From contig JAHEAQ010000026.1 in assembly GCA_024642705.1 (NCBI GenBank), forward strand, positions 1 through 48,719: DNA of 48,719 nt. The letters run 5' to 3'. Under the pieces are notes generated by a model. The model saw nothing but the letters and a program-made list of their open reading frames with translations, did not search any database and had not been told where the DNA came from. Below, one piece after another: positions 34,748 through 43,813 of this stretch. The position numbers and the translations under genes are program-made. The stretch comes from Bacteroidota bacterium (lineage in GTDB: Bacteria > Bacteroidota > Bacteroidia > Chitinophagales > Saprospiraceae). Each line of letters begins with the position of its first letter. Position 1 is the stretch's first letter.

Positions 34748-35212
34748 ATGGCAGCAGAAGATTATGAAGGCATGTGGCCACTAGCTAAATTTCACTATGA
34801 GGTTGAAATAGATGGTACGCCTATTAGCTTCCAGGAAGTTTCTGGTTTAGAGACTGAAACAACTGTCATCGAGTATAGACACGGTGATAGCGAAATATTC
34901 AGCCCTAACAAAATGGCAGGCTTAATCAAAACCAGTAACTTGGTTCTTAAAAAAGGTATTTTCCACGATGACGAAGATTCTTTGGAATTTTGGAAAGCAA
35001 TTACCGAAGAAAAAGCCTACTATACTCAAGATGATAGAATGGATATCGTTGTTACTTTGCTCGATGAGCAAGGTGAAGCAGTAATGTCATGTAACTTGAC
35101 CAATTGTTTCCCTATTAAGTATAGCTTCACTGATTTGAAATCAGATGCTAACGAAGTAGCAATTGAATCTATTGAATTCGCTTACGAAGAAATCGAAATC
35201 GAATTCGAATAA
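34748..35212 (+). CDS. Inner tube protein 1 (Pvc1/Afp1-like, gp19 family)
   Basis: 154 residues from ATG. PLAKFHYEVEIDGTPISFQE, VSGLETETTVIEYRHGDS and LVLKKGIF are the hallmark strands of Hcp/gp19-like tail tube proteins, which stack as hexamers to form the inner tube. The acidic C-terminus (EFAYEEIEIEFE) is typical of the major tube protein. It lies 67 bp after the sheath gene and is followed by an intrinsic terminator, so sheath and this gene form the highly expressed pair. It is the most likely major tube subunit. Confidence 0.92.
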   Translation: MAAEDYEGMWPLAKFHYEVEIDGTPISFQEVSGLETETTVIEYRHGDSEIFSPNKMAGLIKTSNLVLKKGIFHDDEDSLEFWKAITEEKAYYTQDDRMDIVVTLLDEQGEAVMSCNLTNCFPIKYSFTDLKSDANEVAIESIEFAYEEIEIEFE

Positions 35213-35228
35213 AATTAATTGATCTTAT

Positions 35229-35264
35229 AGCCTTCAGGAATTCACTTCCTGAAGGCTTTTATTT
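35229..35264 (+). terminator. Intrinsic terminator after the first tube gene
   Basis: A perfect 12-bp stem (AGCCTTCAGGAA pairing with TTCCTGAAGGCT) with a 5-nt loop (TTCAC) at 35229-35257 is followed by TTTTATTT. It lies between the first and second tube-like genes, 17 bp after the stop. As the following genes have the same direction and no clear promoter is seen, it may act as a partial terminator. Confidence 0.88.
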
Positions 35265-35287
35265 CTTAAAAAACAAACAAAAATATT

Positions 35288-35327
35288 ATGGCAAAAGGTG
35301 ATTTTCCAGTTCCTAAGTTTAATTTCA
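35288..35327 (+). repeat. Direct repeat copy 1 (tube gene start)
   Basis: Forty bases starting at the ATG are identical to 35756-35795, including third codon positions. This shows recent duplication or gene conversion between neighbouring tube genes. Confidence 0.9.
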
Positions 35328-35740
35328 ATGTGGATTTAGGTAGTGGTACAATTTCATTTCAAGAAGTTACCGGGCTTGACCAAGAAAATGATTCTTTGGA
35401 ATATAGAGGTGGTGACGATAAAGAATTCGTAACTCAAAAAAGAGTTGGAATGAAAAAAACAGGAACCTTAAGTTTTAAGAAAGGTGTTTTTTCTACCAAA
35501 AGCGATGTTTTAAAAATTTACGACGAAGTAAACAAAAAAGGTAAATATTTCAGCAATCAAGATCCTTTGGACTTAGTCATTAATCTAATGGATGAGTCTG
35601 GTTCTAATGTGCTTTCTTGGAAAGTGACAGGAGCAGTTCCCATAAAAATGACCAATGGTGATTTAAAATCTGAAGAAAATGCTATCGCAATTGAACAAAT
35701 AGATTTCGTTCATTCAGGCATAGCTTTAACTCATTCTTAA
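35288..35740 (+). CDS. Inner tube protein 2 (gp19 family)
   Basis: 150 residues from ATG. FPVPKFNFNVDLGSGTISFQ, VTGLDQENDSLEYRGGDD and TLSFKKGVF mark a gp19-like tube protein. It is closely related to the next gene; the first 40 bases of the two ORFs are identical. It lies just downstream of the intrinsic terminator, so is probably made in smaller amounts than tube protein 1. A tube-initiator or minor tube role (Pvc5-like) is plausible. Confidence 0.9.
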   Translation: MAKGDFPVPKFNFNVDLGSGTISFQEVTGLDQENDSLEYRGGDDKEFVTQKRVGMKKTGTLSFKKGVFSTKSDVLKIYDEVNKKGKYFSNQDPLDLVINLMDESGSNVLSWKVTGAVPIKMTNGDLKSEENAIAIEQIDFVHSGIALTHS

Positions 35741-35755
35741 ATAATTCTACTTTCA

Positions 35756-35795
35756 ATGGCAAAAGGTGATTTTCCAGTTCCTAAGTTTAATTTCA
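35756..35795 (+). repeat. Direct repeat copy 2 (tube gene start)
   Basis: Second copy of the 40-base identity described at 35288-35327; the two copies are 468 bp apart, about one gene length. Confidence 0.9.
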
Positions 35796-36208
35796 GAGTT
35801 ACATTTACTCCTGGAGGTGTTATTTCATTTCAAGAAGTAACAGGTCTGGATGTAGAAAATGAATTCGTCGAATACCGCAATGGTTCTGATCCATTCTTTA
35901 CTCCAGAAAGGAGAGCTGGAATGAGAAAAGCTGGTCAGATGACTTTCAAAAAAGGCATCATGTCTAATGACACCAAATTAATGGACCTTTACAACGACCT
36001 AGCAAATAAAAAAGCCTATTACCCAACGATGAAATACCCCATTAATGTTACTGTCGAACTTATGGATGAAGCCAATTCAACGGTAAGAACTTGGAAAGTA
36101 TGGGGAGCAGTTCCTATTAAAATTTCAGCAGATAATTTTAACTCAACGGAGAATGCAATTTCATTAGAGACATTGGAATTAGCGCACTCTGGAGTGGATA
36201 TTGAATAA
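35756..36208 (+). CDS. Inner tube protein 3 (gp19 family)
   Basis: 150 residues from ATG, 15 bp after the previous gene. It shares the N-terminus MAKGDFPVPKFNF and the ISFQEVTGLD, QMTFKKGIM and WKVWGAVPIKIS strands with tube protein 2, and differs in the loop after residue 40 (EYRNGSDPFFTPERRAGMRK). The paralogue pair may form successive rings at the baseplate end of the tube, where symmetry changes to the spike. Confidence 0.9.
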   Translation: MAKGDFPVPKFNFRVTFTPGGVISFQEVTGLDVENEFVEYRNGSDPFFTPERRAGMRKAGQMTFKKGIMSNDTKLMDLYNDLANKKAYYPTMKYPINVTVELMDEANSTVRTWKVWGAVPIKISADNFNSTENAISLETLELAHSGVDIE

Positions 36209-36225
36209 ATAAACTAAATTCTAAA

Positions 36226-36687
36226 ATGGCAAAATACGAAGGCTTTCCGATCACTTCATATTACTTTAAAGTGTTAATTGGTGGACAAGAATTGGGCTTT
36301 AAAGAAGTGTCAGGCTTGAAAGCGACTATAGAATTCGAAGAGGTGCGACCTGGTGGAGATAGAGAAGAAGCACCTAAAATCATTAAAAAAATGAATTTTG
36401 AAAAAGTAAGCCTTAAAAAAGGCTTGGTCAAAGGTTCAAGCATGTCCGTTGATGTTTTTGACATTTTTAACCTTAAATTCAATATTCATGCTGCAGGCCA
36501 AAAGCTTAATTATGAAGATGTTATCATTACATTAATGTCAGGAGATGATAAAGATCTTTTTTCTTGGGTATTGCATGAAGCATATCCACTTTCTTGGGAG
36601 GTTTCTGGATTTGATGCTATGAAAAACGAAATTGCCCTTGAAACCCTTGAATTAAATTATAAACGATTAGAAATTGTCCAACATTAG
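36226..36687 (+). CDS. Tube-like protein 4, probable tube initiator (gp19 family)
   Basis: 153 residues from ATG. ITSYYFKVLIGGQELGFKE, VSGLKATIEFEEVRPGGD and VSLKKGLVKG show a gp19-like fold. It is more divergent from the other three than they are from one another, with a SWVLHEAYPLSWEVSGFDAM segment typical of the baseplate-proximal tube protein. It sits directly before the DUF5908 and hub-adaptor genes, consistent with a Pvc5/Pvc6-type initiator that joins tube and spike. Confidence 0.85.
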   Translation: MAKYEGFPITSYYFKVLIGGQELGFKEVSGLKATIEFEEVRPGGDREEAPKIIKKMNFEKVSLKKGLVKGSSMSVDVFDIFNLKFNIHAAGQKLNYEDVIITLMSGDDKDLFSWVLHEAYPLSWEVSGFDAMKNEIALETLELNYKRLEIVQH

Positions 36688-36693
36688 GAGAAT

Positions 36694-36882
36694 ATGCCTG
36701 TTGAAATAAGAGAGTTGCATATTAAAGGAACAGTATCAGGAAGTGGTGAAATCGAAAAAAAATTCAAACAATTCAATTCTCCCCTACTGCAATCTGAGCT
36801 TATGGCTCAACTCAAAAAAGAAATTATTGATGAATGCACATCAAAAATATTGGACAAATTAGAAAGAAAAAACCAGCGATAA
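36694..36882 (+). CDS. DUF5908-like small protein
   Basis: 62 residues from ATG. It opens with MPVEIRELHIKGTV, the typical start of the small DUF5908 proteins found between tube and LysM-type hub genes in Bacteroidota injection clusters. The rest is a predicted amphipathic helix rich in Lys and Glu. It lies 6 bp after the tube-like gene and 1 bp before the hub-adaptor gene. A small baseplate or assembly factor is likely; activity unknown. Confidence 0.75.
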   Translation: MPVEIRELHIKGTVSGSGEIEKKFKQFNSPLLQSELMAQLKKEIIDECTSKILDKLERKNQR

Positions 36883-36883
36883 A

Positions 36884-37555
36884 ATGCCAGTTAAATTAAA
36901 ATTACTTGGTTTCAAACAAGACCCATCAACTCCCAAAACTTCTGGAGCCGATGAAGAATTTGAAGTGCTTGTAAACCCAGCCGCTTTAAAGCACAAAAAA
37001 GGAATGTTATTCAATTCGGATAATAGAGCTAATGGATCTATAGATGTGAAACAATGGAAAGGATTTTCTGAAGAAACACTTGAAGTAGCTCTTGATTTAG
37101 ACGGATCATCCTATGCAACTGATGGAAATATCAACAATGTTGAGGATCAGCTGGATAAAATAATGAAAATAGCCTATGATTATGATGGTGGAGTTCACAA
37201 ACCTATGTACGTAGTGATTGCTTGGAATTCTTATGCATTTTTAGGGCACATAAAGGATTTAGAGACAGAATATAAAGTATTCGATCAAGAAGGTAAATGC
37301 CTTTTGGCAAACATTCAGATGGAATTTACCATCCATATGGATAATAAAACTGCTGCCAAAAAACAAAATAGAAGCTCTCCTGACATGTCCCATCTTCAGG
37401 TGATGAAGGATGGAGATAAAATTCCACTTATATGCAATGATATTTATTCTGATCCTACCTATTACATACAAATTGCTGAATTGAACGGCTTAACAAATTT
37501 TCGAAATATCCCAATTGGAAAAAAATTGCTTTTTCCTCCACTTCTAAACGAGTAG
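36884..37555 (+). CDS. LysM-containing hub adaptor (Pvc7/Afp7-like)
   Basis: 223 residues from ATG. The N-terminal domain (about 1-170), with FEVLVNPAALKHKKG and YVVIAWNSYAFLGHIKDLE, resembles the CIS tube/hub family. A C-terminal LysM-like module (about 178-223; DGDKIPLICNDIY, IAELNGLTNFRNIPIGKKLL) follows, like gp53-type baseplate proteins that clamp the hub. It lies between the DUF5908 gene and the spike gene, the same position as Pvc7 in PVC clusters. Confidence 0.88.
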   Translation: MPVKLKLLGFKQDPSTPKTSGADEEFEVLVNPAALKHKKGMLFNSDNRANGSIDVKQWKGFSEETLEVALDLDGSSYATDGNINNVEDQLDKIMKIAYDYDGGVHKPMYVVIAWNSYAFLGHIKDLETEYKVFDQEGKCLLANIQMEFTIHMDNKTAAKKQNRSSPDMSHLQVMKDGDKIPLICNDIYSDPTYYIQIAELNGLTNFRNIPIGKKLLFPPLLNE

Positions 37556-37556
37556 T

Positions 37557-39362
37557 ATGCCGCAAAATCCAACATATGATCAAAAAACCGATCTAATTGC
37601 ATCAGCAATAAAAATCAACGGAGCTCCTGTCCCTGAAGATATTCAGATTGCCTCAGTTTCAGTTGACAAAAGATTAAATAAAATTAGTACCGCTAGAATC
37701 GAACTTTGGGATGGTGATATTGCTACAGGTGAATTTTCAACAATTGAAAATAAAACATATGAACCTGGCAAAAAAATAGAAATTTCATTAGGTTATCATG
37801 ATCAAACTGATATAATTTTCAAAGGAATCATTGTAAAACATACCATCAAAATTTCTTCCTCTGATAGTTCAAGGATTATCATTGAATGTGCTGACGAAGC
37901 CATCAAAATGACTGGTCAAAGAAATTTTAAATATTACCCAAAAAAAAAGGATTCCGAAATTCTAAATGATCTATGCAGCATAGCAAGTTTAACCAAACAG
38001 ATAGATTCAACTACCAAAGAACACGAAACTGTCATACAACACAATACTTCAGATTGGGATTTCTTAGTTACCAGAGCCCAAGCCAATAAAATGGTAGTTT
38101 TTACAGATAATAATAAAGTTGTAGTCAAAAAGATATCAACAAGTAGTGCAATTATAGAATTAACCTATGGTGAGAGTATAATTGATATGGATCTTACCAT
38201 AGATGCCAGAAATCAGATAAAAGAAATAGATACAAAGGCTTGGGATCCAGGAACACAGAATGTTGTTACATCTTCAGGAGCTGAAGATGACGAATTAGAA
38301 AAATTAGGCAGCTTAAAAGGCAAGAAAATTGCAACAGATCTAGGTTTCAAAAAAACAGAATTGCACTCAACTGGTAATATGAATACTCAAGAACTTAAAT
38401 CTTGGGCAGATGCGAGCCTCATGATTTCAAGGCTTTCCAAAATCAGAGGAACAATCAAATGCCAAGGAATTAAAATAGATCCTTTACAAACTTTAACGCT
38501 CAAATCAGTTGGGAAATATTACGAAGGAGATGTGGTGGTAAGTGGTGTATACCATATTATGGAAGAGGGAAACTGGGTGACTGAGTTAACAATTGGGCTA
38601 AGCCCAGAATTGTTTGTCCAACAAAAACAAGACATTAATCTACCGCCTGCAGATGGTTTATTCCCTGGAGTCACTGGTTTATTTATTGGCAAAGTAAAAA
38701 AATTAGCTGGTGATCCTGATGGACAACATAGGATTCAAGTTACGCTCCCAATGATTGATGGAACTCAGGGCGAGGGAGTATGGGCAAGAGTGAGCAACAT
38801 AATGGCTAGTAGTTCTTTCGGTAGCTTTTTCTATCCTGAAATAGGAGATGAAGTGGTCCTCGGAGCTTTGGGAGGAGATATGAGATTTCCAATAATACTT
38901 GGTCATCTGTACAGTAAGAAAAATGAATATGATAAAAGAGAATTTACCCTCAATGATGACAACCATAAAAAAGGGTGGGTTACCCGCTCCAATATGCTAT
39001 TGCATTTCGATGACGATAAGAAAATAATTAGAGTTGAAACCCCAGGAGGACAGAAGTTCAAATTAGATGATGATGATAGATCCATCACATTAGAAGATCA
39101 ACACGGAAATAAAATGCTTATGAATTCTGAAGGTTTTAAATTTTCAGGAATGAAAGACTTTGTCGTAGATGTAAAAGGTAAGATAAATAATAAAGCGATG
39201 GGTGCAGTAAAAATGGAATCTATGACTGGAAATTTTGATGCATCAGGAATGAATTCTACACTTAAAGGAAATGTTGCTGCAAATGTTGAAGCGGGTCCTT
39301 CTAGTTTGAAAGCAACCATGATGAGTGCTATGTTGAAAGGACCTATGGTAATGATAAATTAA
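37557..39362 (+). CDS. VgrG-like spike protein (Pvc8/Afp8-like)
   Basis: 601 residues from ATG. A gp27-like part (1-350; SVDKRLNKISTARIELWDGD, KKISISL-type strands, HNTSDWDFLVTRAQANKMVV) is followed by a gp5-like OB fold (about 360-460; GLFIGKVKKLAGDPDGQHRI, PEIGDEVVLGALGGDMRFPI) and a beta-helical needle to the C-terminus (EDQHGNKMLM repeats). The trimer forms the central spike to which the PAAR tip attaches. The needle ends in short hydrophobic strands without an extra effector domain. Confidence 0.93.
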   Translation: MPQNPTYDQKTDLIASAIKINGAPVPEDIQIASVSVDKRLNKISTARIELWDGDIATGEFSTIENKTYEPGKKIEISLGYHDQTDIIFKGIIVKHTIKISSSDSSRIIIECADEAIKMTGQRNFKYYPKKKDSEILNDLCSIASLTKQIDSTTKEHETVIQHNTSDWDFLVTRAQANKMVVFTDNNKVVVKKISTSSAIIELTYGESIIDMDLTIDARNQIKEIDTKAWDPGTQNVVTSSGAEDDELEKLGSLKGKKIATDLGFKKTELHSTGNMNTQELKSWADASLMISRLSKIRGTIKCQGIKIDPLQTLTLKSVGKYYEGDVVVSGVYHIMEEGNWVTELTIGLSPELFVQQKQDINLPPADGLFPGVTGLFIGKVKKLAGDPDGQHRIQVTLPMIDGTQGEGVWARVSNIMASSSFGSFFYPEIGDEVVLGALGGDMRFPIILGHLYSKKNEYDKREFTLNDDNHKKGWVTRSNMLLHFDDDKKIIRVETPGGQKFKLDDDDRSITLEDQHGNKMLMNSEGFKFSGMKDFVVDVKGKINNKAMGAVKMESMTGNFDASGMNSTLKGNVAANVEAGPSSLKATMMSAMLKGPMVMIN

Positions 39363-39368
39363 GAAAAT

Positions 39369-39794
39369 ATGAACACAAAAAATACATTTTTAGGCAGAGG
39401 ATGGAGTTTCCCACCTACATTTGAAAAAGAACTCAAATCAGTAGAATTGGTTTCTGATGAAAAAGATATTGAACAAAGTTTGAAATTAATCCTATCTACG
39501 AGACCAGGAGAAAGATTAACCAACCCTGAATTTGGCTGTGCCATTCATGAATTTATTTTTGACCCCATTAACCCTGTTACTGTTTATCTATTAAAAGAGG
39601 CAATTCAAAAAGCAGTGCTTTATTTTGAACCTAGAATAACATTAGAAAAAATTATTATTGAAACGGATAGAGAGTTAGATGGCATAGTTGACATAAAAAT
39701 GGAATATACCATAAGAAAAATCAACATAAGGAGTAATATTGTCTTTCCTTTTTATAAATTAGAGGGAACTCTCGTAGACGAGGATAATATTTAG
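39369..39794 (+). CDS. gp25-like baseplate wedge protein (Pvc9/Afp9-like)
   Basis: 141 residues from ATG. FLGRGWSFPPTF, the ILSTRPGERLTNPEFGCAIH motif and the FEPRITLEKIIIE strand are typical of GPW/gp25 proteins, which start sheath polymerisation at the baseplate. The gene lies 6 bp after the spike gene and 29 bp before the Pvc11-like gene, matching Afp/PVC order except that the PAAR gene is absent here. Confidence 0.94.
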   Translation: MNTKNTFLGRGWSFPPTFEKELKSVELVSDEKDIEQSLKLILSTRPGERLTNPEFGCAIHEFIFDPINPVTVYLLKEAIQKAVLYFEPRITLEKIIIETDRELDGIVDIKMEYTIRKINIRSNIVFPFYKLEGTLVDEDNI

Positions 39795-39823
39795 AATTAA
39801 CTTTTTAGACCAATTGAAATATA

Positions 39824-42800
39824 ATGAAGGAAGTACTGCACAATAGTTCCTCTTTTTTCGGCAATGGCACCCACCAAGCTTCGCGTCTGTTAATGGCCCT
39901 TGACCCTAATTATGTAAAATTAGAAGATAGAGATATGGCAGTAATGCTTTCTTTCATTGCCGATCTAAGTAATCATATCAAGTATTATAATTTTGAAAAT
40001 AAAGAAGAAGGAGATTGGAATGATTTTTACACTTCCGATATTTCTATTATCTTAGCTTCTATCATTAGCACAGATCTTGAAAAAATTGAGGAAAAATTTA
40101 ATCTTATCATTGAAAATTTTTATAGAAACCAAAATTTTGAGAAAAGATCGATTGAATTTAAGAACCTTTGCAACTTAATTTTCGACGTCATCAAAAGATT
40201 CAACAAATGGTATAGCGACATAACAAGCTTAAATATTCAGTCTAAAAAATTCGAAACTACAATAGAATATGAGTTCCATAACGTAATTGAAGAAAAATTA
40301 AAAATACCTGCATCAAGATTTATTGCCTACATCAATGCAGCAAATAATGATAAAGTATTGAACCTTGTATTGGATTATGATTTTTCTCATTTGAAAGTTA
40401 TTTGGGACCACGAAAATATAAAAGAAGATAATATCTACTTTGGAAAGGACAAACTTGAAAAGATCACTTCTTCAATGTTGCAATTCAGATTGGTATTTAG
40501 GTCCTTATTTACCTCATTGCATTATTCCGTCTATCATTTTGAAAAATATTTTATTAACTCTCTGAAATTTAAAAACGATCATCATCCTAACATTGGTTTA
40601 CTCATTGCCTTTCTAAAACTTTTTAACCATGTTCAAGACGACTACAACTCACTAAGTTCTAGATTACTTAATTTCTATTATAAAAAATATTTAAAACTTG
40701 AACCTAGAGGTCCAATTGCTGATAAAGCATTTATCAATTTCACAATGTCCCCTCAATTTGATAGACATACTCTTCCTAAAGGAACAAAACTATCTACTAA
40801 TATCAATGTGGATGGAGTAGATATTACATTTGAAACTTCGGAAAATCTAGAAATTACGCGCGCTGAAATCAAATCACTTCGGACTCTATATCTGAGCAGA
40901 ATAGATGACTTAGATACTAGTCATTATAAGTTGGTTAGCCATGTTTATTCCGCTCCAATCGCTAATTCAAAGGATGGTCAAGGTGCTAAATTCGAAAATA
41001 TTTATGATGAATGGCCTGTCTTTGGGGAAGAACAAGAATACAAACCGACAGGTCAAAATACCATGACAAGTGGGGAAATTGGTTTTGCAATAGCTTCACC
41101 TGTTTTAGATCTTGCTGAAGGTCGCAGAGAAGTTACTCTAAGATTAAATTTTGTGCCAAGCACAACGAGAATTTTTAAAAGATTGGTTTTCGATGTCCAT
41201 GAAAAAGTAAATGCTAGTAAAGATGCGGATGAACCTTTGAATACCTTAGAAGAAACTTTCTACAATAGAGTTTTCAATCAGGTGGATAGTACCCGAAACT
41301 TTAAATTATATTTATCAGGACAAAAAGAGTGGATAGAAGTTGACCCTAATACCATTACTATTCGTGCTGTTGGGGATGGAGATTGGCTCTATGACTACAG
41401 TATGAATATTGAAGATTGCATCAATATCATGAATAAATTGGAAATTAAATTTTCAATTTCTAAAGCTAAGCCACCAATCGTTCCTTTTAATTCTCTTGAA
41501 TATAAGGATGAATATTATGATACCGATTTCCCAGTTCTTAAGGTAATCCTGAACGATAACAAGCAACCTTTTTCTTATTCTTTTTTGCAGAATTTAACGC
41601 TTCAAGATGTTGAATTAAAAGTTAAAGTGGATCAAATAAGAAATTATAACATTTATGATAATGCCTACAATAGACAAAGCGGAAGAAATATTTTTCCTTT
41701 TGGTTCTTATCCAGGCAGAAATGCACGATGTTACATAGGAGTTCCTGAAATGTTCAAGAAAAATGTGACAAATGCTAGTTTCAAATTTATGTGGGCAGAT
41801 ATGCCAGATACTGTAAAAGAATTCAAAAATCGATATAGTGCATACAAGGATCCTGTGCACCCTTCCGATGTACAAATTAGATTTGGCGCCATTTCTGATT
41901 ATGAAGTGGTTACCAATTATGACGAGTCCCTTGTTTTTCCATTTTTTCCTTCTACTGAAGGAGATAGGGAAATTCATGATGAAACGGACATTACAGAAAG
42001 TGAATTTGAATTGTCTCAATATGCATTCGACAATCTTGACATCTATGCAGATCCATTTTTAGAAAATGACAATATTTTAGATGAAAATACCAAAACTGGT
42101 TATTTCGTTTTGGAGATTATAGAACCTAGAAATGCATTTTCACATAATGTTTTTCAAAATGAAGTTCAAGAAGCTGCAAATCGGAATATAATGAATCCAA
42201 AAGATCAGAAAAAATTCCCAGGTGAACCAGTGACACCATTTGCCCGAAACTTAAATATTTCTTATGAAGCAAAAGCTAGTTTTAATGTTACTTTTGGAGA
42301 TCGACAATTGCCGGAAGAATATTTCTATATCCACCCTTTTGGTGTAGAAAAAACCTATTATGATGGTTCTCCGGATAAAGATGCTTTGCTTCCTCAATAT
42401 GAAGCTGATGGTTATCTTTATATTGGTTTGTCAAATATAAACGCACCAGAAACGCTATCTCTTTATTTTGAATTATCTTCTAAAAAGACTAAAATTCAAA
42501 ATGCAAATACGATTCCAACTACAGAATGGCATTACCTTGCAAATAACAATTGGTATCTATTGGACGAAAGTAAGGTTTTATTTGATTCAACTGAGGGTTT
42601 CACAAAATCAGGTATTGTGAGGTTGCAAATTCCAGCTAAAATTAACAATCATAATGACATCATGGAGTATGATCTATTTTGGATCTCCGCATCTTTAAGT
42701 GGAAATACAGAATTGGTCTGCCATGTAATCGACGTTCAACCTCATGCAGTTCAAGCAAATTGGGTTATTGAAGATGAAATTGTGGAAAGATTACGAGAAC

Positions 42801-43810
42801 CCTTGCCACCTTTTACGATAAATGCAGTTCAAAATTCCATTCCTCAAATAACTTCCGTACGACAAGGATTTGAATCTTTTGGTGGTGTTCCAGCTGAAAA
42901 CATGAATGAATTCTTTGCAAGAATAAGTGAAAGAATAAGACATAAAGGAAGAGGGGTTACCCATTGGGATTTAGAAAGAATTGTTATGGAAAAATTCCAT
43001 GAAGTCCAACAAGTAAAGGTGATTTCTTATTTGAGTAATCCTTTAGAAGAAAACCATGTTGAAACTGTAGCACAATACGTTAATCTTGAAAAAAGTAAAG
43101 ATGATTACACTGGTGTTCAACATAAAGAAGGAATTAAAATTGTGGTAGTTCCAAAAAAGAAAAATTATTTCAAAAATTTGACCCCCAAATTTTCTCTTAA
43201 CCAACTTATTAATTTTGAAAATCAATTATCATCTATCATTTCTCCTTTTACTTCGGTAAAAATGGTTAATCCTCAGTATGAATATGTCAGAATCATATGC
43301 AATGTAAAATTTGTTGAAAATATGAACAATGGGCAGACATTGGAAAGATTAAATACCGAAATAAATAATTATATTGCTCCTTGGATATTTGAAGAAGAAA
43401 AGCCAATTACAATTGGAGGTACCATAAATGAGAATGTCATTCAAAATTTTATAAAAGGTATTCCATATGTGAAGTTCTTAACTAAATTTTCGATTATTCA
43501 TATTATTGAGGAAGATGGCTTATATAAGCTTCATGACACCGCAATGGAAAGTGATATCGTCTCTATAATTAAAGCTAGACCTTGGGGCGTATTATTGCCA
43601 GATGATAACCATGAAATTGACATGGTAGAATATGAAGAAGAAGAGCCACCAATGCAAAGAGTGAATACTGATGAAATCATAAGATTTCAAGATAAAGTAA
43701 ATATTTTAGGCGAGAAGAAATATATTAAAATAAAAAATCCTATTTTAGAGAAAGAAGCATTTATCGAGGAAAAAGATAATTCACTTTATTCGGTAAGCAT
43801 AAAAATATAA
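39824..43810 (+). CDS. Large baseplate wedge protein (Pvc11/Afp11-like, gp6/J family)
   Basis: 1328 residues from ATG. Residues 285-330 hold the entry of the baseplate J-like fold (FINFTMSPQFDRHTLPKGTK). The C-terminal third has the conserved ENMNEFFARISERIRHKGRG, VTHWDLERIVMEKFHEVQQV and FTSVKMVNPQYEYVRIICNV segments of the gp6/J family. Insertions in the middle (about 590-900) contain extra beta-rich stretches, and the protein is longer than the 800-1000 residues usual for Pvc11 proteins. The wedge proteins form the baseplate ring that links spike, sheath and fibres. Confidence 0.88.
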   Translation: MKEVLHNSSSFFGNGTHQASRLLMALDPNYVKLEDRDMAVMLSFIADLSNHIKYYNFENKEEGDWNDFYTSDISIILASIISTDLEKIEEKFNLIIENFYRNQNFEKRSIEFKNLCNLIFDVIKRFNKWYSDITSLNIQSKKFETTIEYEFHNVIEEKLKIPASRFIAYINAANNDKVLNLVLDYDFSHLKVIWDHENIKEDNIYFGKDKLEKITSSMLQFRLVFRSLFTSLHYSVYHFEKYFINSLKFKNDHHPNIGLLIAFLKLFNHVQDDYNSLSSRLLNFYYKKYLKLEPRGPIADKAFINFTMSPQFDRHTLPKGTKLSTNINVDGVDITFETSENLEITRAEIKSLRTLYLSRIDDLDTSHYKLVSHVYSAPIANSKDGQGAKFENIYDEWPVFGEEQEYKPTGQNTMTSGEIGFAIASPVLDLAEGRREVTLRLNFVPSTTRIFKRLVFDVHEKVNASKDADEPLNTLEETFYNRVFNQVDSTRNFKLYLSGQKEWIEVDPNTITIRAVGDGDWLYDYSMNIEDCINIMNKLEIKFSISKAKPPIVPFNSLEYKDEYYDTDFPVLKVILNDNKQPFSYSFLQNLTLQDVELKVKVDQIRNYNIYDNAYNRQSGRNIFPFGSYPGRNARCYIGVPEMFKKNVTNASFKFMWADMPDTVKEFKNRYSAYKDPVHPSDVQIRFGAISDYEVVTNYDESLVFPFFPSTEGDREIHDETDITESEFELSQYAFDNLDIYADPFLENDNILDENTKTGYFVLEIIEPRNAFSHNVFQNEVQEAANRNIMNPKDQKKFPGEPVTPFARNLNISYEAKASFNVTFGDRQLPEEYFYIHPFGVEKTYYDGSPDKDALLPQYEADGYLYIGLSNINAPETLSLYFELSSKKTKIQNANTIPTTEWHYLANNNWYLLDESKVLFDSTEGFTKSGIVRLQIPAKINNHNDIMEYDLFWISASLSGNTELVCHVIDVQPHAVQANWVIEDEIVERLREPLPPFTINAVQNSIPQITSVRQGFESFGGVPAENMNEFFARISERIRHKGRGVTHWDLERIVMEKFHEVQQVKVISYLSNPLEENHVETVAQYVNLEKSKDDYTGVQHKEGIKIVVVPKKKNYFKNLTPKFSLNQLINFENQLSSIISPFTSVKMVNPQYEYVRIICNVKFVENMNNGQTLERLNTEINNYIAPWIFEEEKPITIGGTINENVIQNFIKGIPYVKFLTKFSIIHIIEEDGLYKLHDTAMESDIVSIIKARPWGVLLPDDNHEIDMVEYEEEEPPMQRVNTDEIIRFQDKVNILGEKKYIKIKNPILEKEAFIEEKDNSLYSVSIKI

Positions 43811-43813
43811 AGA

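Noticed and set aside
41615-42019. 134-aa minus-strand ORF opposite the Pvc11-like gene
   Set aside because: Antisense to a long conserved ORF, with low-complexity composition; no independent support.
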